A DNA stretch of 64,000 nt, taken from positions 155,342 through 219,341 of the forward strand of contig NW_001865057.1 in the NCBI RefSeq assembly GCF_000002865.3, written 5' to 3'. This document shows, piece by piece, positions 59,901 through 64,000 of this stretch (positions are counted from its first letter, which is position 1; every line of letters starts with the position of its first letter). The position numbers and the translations under genes were made by a program. Source of the stretch: Monosiga brevicollis MX1 (lineage: Eukaryota; Opisthokonta; Choanoflagellata; Craspedida; Salpingoecidae). The notes under the pieces were generated by a model. That model saw nothing but the letters and a program-made list of their open reading frames with translations, was not told where the DNA came from and did no database searches.

Positions 59901-60633
59901 CTCTTTTTGGTTTTTTACACTATAGTCTCGGCTGATGTCGGCCCACGCGCGTACGCGTGAGGCTTCTTTTGTTATCGCATTTGGTGGATTTTGCATGTTT
60001 TTGTGGGCTTTTCAATCGTGCTCCCTTTTGGAGCTGGTTGAGTGCTCAAGATATTATCGTTGGGTCAAGACAAGCCATGCACGGTTGCCTTTTGGCCAAA
60101 CAACTTCTTCCACTTCCAAATGTTTTGGCATGTTAATTTTGAGACCCGAGCACGTCGACTTTTTTGCATGTGCCTTCTTGAAACGAACAATTGTACGGCA
60201 CACGTGCATACTCATCTTCCTTGTCCACCCTACCAAAATCAAACTCGAAAGGCGATCGATAAAAGCAATCACTAGCTTTGATTGACGGCTTTGAGTGGCT
60301 GACCGCGATCTGTCACGTCGCATGCTATTGCAGCACACCCGGACAAGGGTGCACCTCACAAATGCGGCGCGTCAACTCCTCGGATGAAACCTGAGGCAAG
60401 ACATGCAGCCACTGAGTTGCTCACGCAAAAACCCAAAACAAAACAAAAACGGGGCATGTATTGCAAGCAAGGACTGCAAATCCGGACCAGTAGATATTGG
60501 TGTCGAAGACAGCCATGGATATGGGGATGCAACTCGCGCAGCGAGGCACCTAAGTTACACGCCCCAGCAGGCAAATTGGTGACTCCCTGCGCAAGTGATG
60601 ACTTGGGGCCACACCGTGCAAGAACATGGGCAT
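59901..60633. other. Convergent intergenic spacer
   Basis: About 730 bases between the SANS-like gene (+) and the glycosyltransferase gene (-). T-rich at 59900-60020. Overlapping frames below 120 codons without domains. Nothing called. Confidence 0.6.
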
Positions 60634-63385
60634 TCAGTAGAAGCAAGCTCGACCTGGGGGAAGCAGGTCTTCTAGTAGCCGAGGTGGATCACTAGTCTGA
60701 CCGCTAGCCTGGGACACATGGAACGGGTGAGCACTCCGGGTGGTCATGAATCGAAAACTGGTCGTGGGTCAGCGAATAAAGATGCCGTCTCACCTCCAGA
60801 AGAGACATGGTTCGATTGTAACGAGGCTCCCCGTGATAAGGCGCCATGCAGGTCCGGACCGTTGGAAAGTCTGGTGGCGCTACCATGGTCACTCGCGTCA
60901 AGTTGAGAACCCTAGTTCAGAGTGGGCAGGTGAGCAGCGCGTTAACACGATCCACCTGGCCATAGTGCCTGCAGCATGCACGACGTATACCGAGCAAAGC
61001 CGCGGTACATGGTGGGAACGTAGGCAAAGGGAAAGATCTCGACCACAATGCTACCACAAAGTCAAGAGGTGAGGGCAAACGGCCAAAAGCACGACAAAGG
61101 AGCGTAATCCATAAAGCTTTTGGTACCTGTCTTGGTCAGCAAAGATCCAGTTTGACAAGGCCGCACCGTGGGCGGCAATGACAATGTGATGTCCCTTGCA
61201 TCGTTGCAACAAATGTGGTTTTCATGTCAATAAGGTAGGCGCACAAACTGCATTCGGTGGGCGTCAGCAAATGCAAGATGTCATGATGGGCTCAGCAGTC
61301 CTACCTGCACGGCTGCTTGTTGCGCATCGATAGTCATGTTGTCAAAATTGACGCGATCAATGCGGACATCCTGCTGCAAAGCAAGACCATGGTAGAATTA
61401 GCGACAGAGGCTGAAAGGCGGTGACGTTGGATCGAGAGATCAGACGCCGAAACACTGACACACCCGCATAGTGGCATCCGCCAGGCTTGAGTAGAGATTG
61501 GCTGCCAAACGGTCTCCATTCACGAAAGCGCGCCCGTCTGCATTGGCTCGTTCTACCAAGAGCACGTGGAGTGCAGCGTCGCGCCGTCTATGGAATGACC
61601 AGACAATCTGGATTCAAACCTGGTTGTGCATGCGCCAAGAACGTGGACGCAAAGAGCGAAAGCACTCGTCTGGTCTGGATAGTGGCTGCTGCTTCAAGCA
61701 ATGGCGTACTCTGGGTGACGGCGAAGATTTAGAGCTTGCATGAAGGGGGCGTTGTTGTTCCACAGAGAGGGTACCACCTGGTGGGAGGGCACATTGCCAA
61801 AAACCAAGCTATTCCATTCAACCAGGGTCGTGAGCCAGAGCATCCACACATAAGGCCGTGTGGGCAAGGATTGGGCAGCGAAGGTCTACCTGTTGAAACA
61901 GGTCAGCCTCTCGGCAATGGTGGTGGCGGTGACGAGCGGGAGCGCTTGCCCCCGTTTGCTTTCCAGCCGCTACTTGCAAAGTGGATGAGTGCCAACTGCT
62001 AAGAGTCGAAGCCATCCACGACTACGATATCGCGGAAGCGAGATTCAAACCCACCGCGAGAAAGGCACGCGTCCAGCTATCTGATTCCAAGTACTCTGTC
62101 ATAAGCCCTAAATAGGGATGGCCATATCGACGAGATAATGTCAGTCGTTTGAGGGCAGCCGACATGCTGTTCCTGACCCGGTTTTGCAAAGGTTCACACC
62201 AAGGTTCAGCATCATGAGCGTTCGTGTTGCCGCAGTACACGGCGCGTTATCGTTCCCTTTTTGACACGAGTAGTGAATTGCATGGTCTTGTGAAGCCTCC
62301 GTCATGAGCGCTTCGAGGTTGAAGAGCCAAAAGACATCTGATAAAAAGTGCGGAAAATGCCAGTTGCGGGCAGGGTGGTGCCCCAACAGGTCGATTTCTG
62401 TGGCGATACCGGATGAGATGAAATGAAAGAGCGTTTGTGAGTGGGAACGGTGCAAAGCGTGGAAAGCATACCGGCTGTCGGCTGCACGCGGTACTTGAGA
62501 CGCGCGTGAGGGACCTGATCATCTGCTCCTTCGACCATCCCCGAGTGCGCACAGTCGATACATGAAGAGGGGCAAGCGTTTGAAGCCAAGGACGGCACAA
62601 GGCAGATGAATAGAGCCAGGGAAACGAGTGAGTAGCGGAAAGTGCCAAAAGAAGTGCACCAGAGCAGTGGAACAGAAGCGACCTGCAAGATCGAAAGTGA
62701 GCTGCTTCTCCTCGAATCCACAATCGCGCAGCGTGTGCAGCTACACGAATGACATCAGCAGCTGCATAAGAGTGGCTTTGACCAGAAACAAGGGCAAAGC
62801 CGGACTGGTGGCTCACATGGCGCCGCTGCGAGGCGGCAATGTGCAGTAGGCCGGGCGCCGAAAGACAAACGTGCGAAATGCGGCATAGCGGGCGCAAGCG
62901 ACCCGGCCGATATGTCACTGCAACGTGTGGAGAATCGTCAAGGCGAGGGGTTCTTAGTCGGAAGAAGCGCGCGCGGAGGATCTGGGAAGGGACTATCGAT
63001 AAGACTTACGTTGATCATGAGACCAGGTCTCAAGCTGAAGCTCATTGGTGGCCAGAATCATAACCGGCGAAGCATCAGGTTGTTCCTGCCAAGGCCAAAG
63101 CCAGAAAAAGGTCATGGCACCACCAACAAAAGGCGTCAAACTCTGTTGACCGAGGTACGACGCCTCGGGGTTGGTACCTCAAAGCAAGTGCAATCCTGGC
63201 AGGTCTGATAAAAGTAGCATACGAGGTCGGACTGGCCAACAGGAATGTCTACGGATGGGGTTGGGACGCGCTCAACATGGTCATGTCACCAAGTTGCCGC
63301 AAACCTCGAAGTGAGTTTTTGCTTACCTTGCTGAATGCCAGTTCCTGCACATGTGAAGGGCTTTCTGCAGGCGCACACTTTATCT
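60634..63385 (-). CDS. GT61-family glycosyltransferase (EOGT/POMGNT2-like), 5' end uncertain
   Basis: GT61 enzymes transfer sugars in the ER or Golgi; animal members are EOGT and POMGNT2. Minus-strand exons in order: KVCACRKPFTCAGTGIQQ (from about 63385), DIPVGQSDLVCYFYQTCQDC, EQPDASPVMILATNELQLET, YRPGRLRPLCRISHVCLSAP, LHTLRDCGFEEKQLTFDLA, VPHARLKYRVQPT, then LLGHHPARNWHFPHFLSDVF (family N-W-H-F-x-H-F-L-x-D motif, about 62370), TFAAQSLPTRPYVWMLWLTT, RRRDAALHVLLVERANADGR, FVNGDRLAANLYSSLADATM, IDRVNFDNMTIDAQQAAVQ, KGHHIVIAAHGAALSNWIFA (hallmark HGAALxN, about 61160), EIFPFAYVPTMYRGFARYTS, FPTVRTCMAPYHGEPRYNRT and a last exon ending RLLEDLLPPGRACFY, TGA 60636-60634. No KDEL-type end. The first exon with the start codon is not found; it may lie near or within the N gap at 63539-63588. 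Acceptor and donor substrates unknown. Confidence 0.75.
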
Positions 63386-63538
63386 CTATCGGTGCGATGC
63401 AAGGCGGTGGCCCAGTGTCATCAAGGGGCCACAAAGGCCAATCAATGGTGGTCGTCGGGGCCCATTAGTCTGGTGCTAGGCGGGCGAGATCAGACAGACC
63501 CGAGTTCTGGAAGGGTTTCGAGTCGGGCATGCCCAGCG

Positions 63539-63588
63539 NNNNNNNNNNNNNNNNNNNNNNNNNNNNNNNNNNNNNNNNNNNNNNNNNN
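63539..63588. other. Assembly gap (50 N)
   Basis: Run of N between the glycosyltransferase 5' region and the last exon of the GST-like gene. The other gap is at 25638-25687. Both are 50 bases, probably placeholders. Confidence 0.98.
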
Positions 63589-63591
63589 CGG

Positions 63592-63648
63592 CTACGCTTG
63601 CTGCGAAATCTCGTCAACACGAGCCTGGGTAGTGGAGACGGCGAGAGG

Positions 63649-63723
<75 letters not shown>

Positions 63724-64000
63724 AGGGAGGGAGGGAGCACACATACATGCGCGGACGGGGTGAGGGAACATGCATACATGCGCGTACGTGTACGCGTGCA
63801 CGAACGAAGCCGAGATTTGTAGGGTCGATGAAGAGCGTGCTACACACCTGCAGCTCGCTCGCGCGGTTATCGTCATAGGCGAGTGGAGTTTCGCAAAAAG
63901 TGACCGCGCCGACGACGTCCTGGAACTCAGGGCGGGCGATCAGACGCTCAAACCAGGCAGTCAAGTGCGCCAGCGATGCACGGGCCGATGCATCCAAAAA
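63592..64000 (-). CDS. C-terminal end of a GST-fold protein (eEF1B-gamma/GST C-domain-like), partial
   Basis: The upstream exons lie beyond the right edge. The visible exon (64000 to about 63850) reads HLTAWFERLIARPEFQDVVG, AVTFCETPLAYDDN and ASELQ; it then joins in phase (donor GTGTGT, acceptor at about 63625) to ARVDEISQQA and TAG 63594-63592. The W-[FL]-x-R-[IL]-x-x-[RQ]-P-[EQ]-F-x-x-V-[VL]-G-x-V-x-[FL]-C-E pattern is the end of the GST C-terminal domain of eEF1B-gamma and related tRNA-synthetase-associated proteins. Unlike eEF1B-gamma it stops shortly after, without the conserved EF1G domain, so it could be a stand-alone GST-like or multisynthetase-complex protein. The intron contains a GA run. 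Confidence 0.65.
63650..63735. repeat. (GA)n then (GGGA)n microsatellite
   Basis: GA run at about 63660-63716 followed by GGGA repeats, inside the last intron of the GST-like gene. Confidence 0.93.

Noticed and set aside
61580-62060. T-loop-like GATTCAAACC sequences near 61612 and 62041
   Set aside because: No matching D-arm or acceptor stem upstream; both lie within the GT61 gene.

Overview
The window is nuclear DNA of a unicellular relative of animals, most probably a choanoflagellate of the Monosiga type. It is GC-rich and gene-dense, with genes on both strands cut by many short introns (about 60-300 bases, GT...AG). Several families are at home in animals and their closest relatives: a TANGO1/MIA-type protein, a SANS/USH1G-type ankyrin-SAM scaffold, EHD, FG-GAP propellers and ENKD1. 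The species is an inference; no rRNA or mitochondrial marker is present. I assembled genes by eye from open frames, splice-site phase and protein family. Spans are usually firmer than individual exon edges.

Left part (1-22 kb). The 3' end of an FG-GAP propeller gene (+), DPH2 (+), and a complete FG-GAP propeller gene (-) facing DPH2 tail to tail. Then a long Ser/Ala-rich acidic protein with a repeated RLSRASFG motif (-, 8.1-12.1 kb), a TANGO1-like ER transmembrane protein with an unexpected ShKT-like module (+, 12.8-17.9 kb), an ENKD1-like enkurin-domain protein (+), and the checkpoint protein MAD2 (-).

Middle (22-30 kb). A gene-poor, low-complexity stretch holding three short, apparently intronless plus-strand genes. 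They share a short motif of the form I-[DA]-[ML]-A-x3-R-[IV]-R-V and match no family I know. This is the best candidate for something undescribed.

Right part (30-64 kb). PARL mitochondrial rhomboid (-), EHD ATPase (+), an unrecognised protein with ten 17-residue Lys-rich repeats and a SAP-like tail (+), the MutL homologue PMS1 (-), a membrane-anchored dynamin/EHD-like GTPase (+), a small Cys-tailed protein (+), transportin-3 (+), a polytopic membrane protein (+), a GH16 glucanase (-), a SANS/USH1G-like scaffold (+), a GT61 glycosyltransferase (-), and the C-terminal end of a GST-fold protein (-) running off the right edge.

The genes do not form an operon or pathway. They cover housekeeping (DPH2, PMS1, MAD2, TNPO3, PARL), membrane traffic (TANGO1-like, EHD, dynamin-like), cilium or protrusion-related scaffolds (ENKD1, SANS) and secreted or surface proteins (FG-GAP, GH16, GT61). 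Long CA/GT, CT/GA and other microsatellites sit mostly in gene boundaries and introns. There are two N gaps (25638-25687, 63539-63588). I saw no transposon, retrovirus-like element, CRISPR array or convincing tRNA/rRNA gene.
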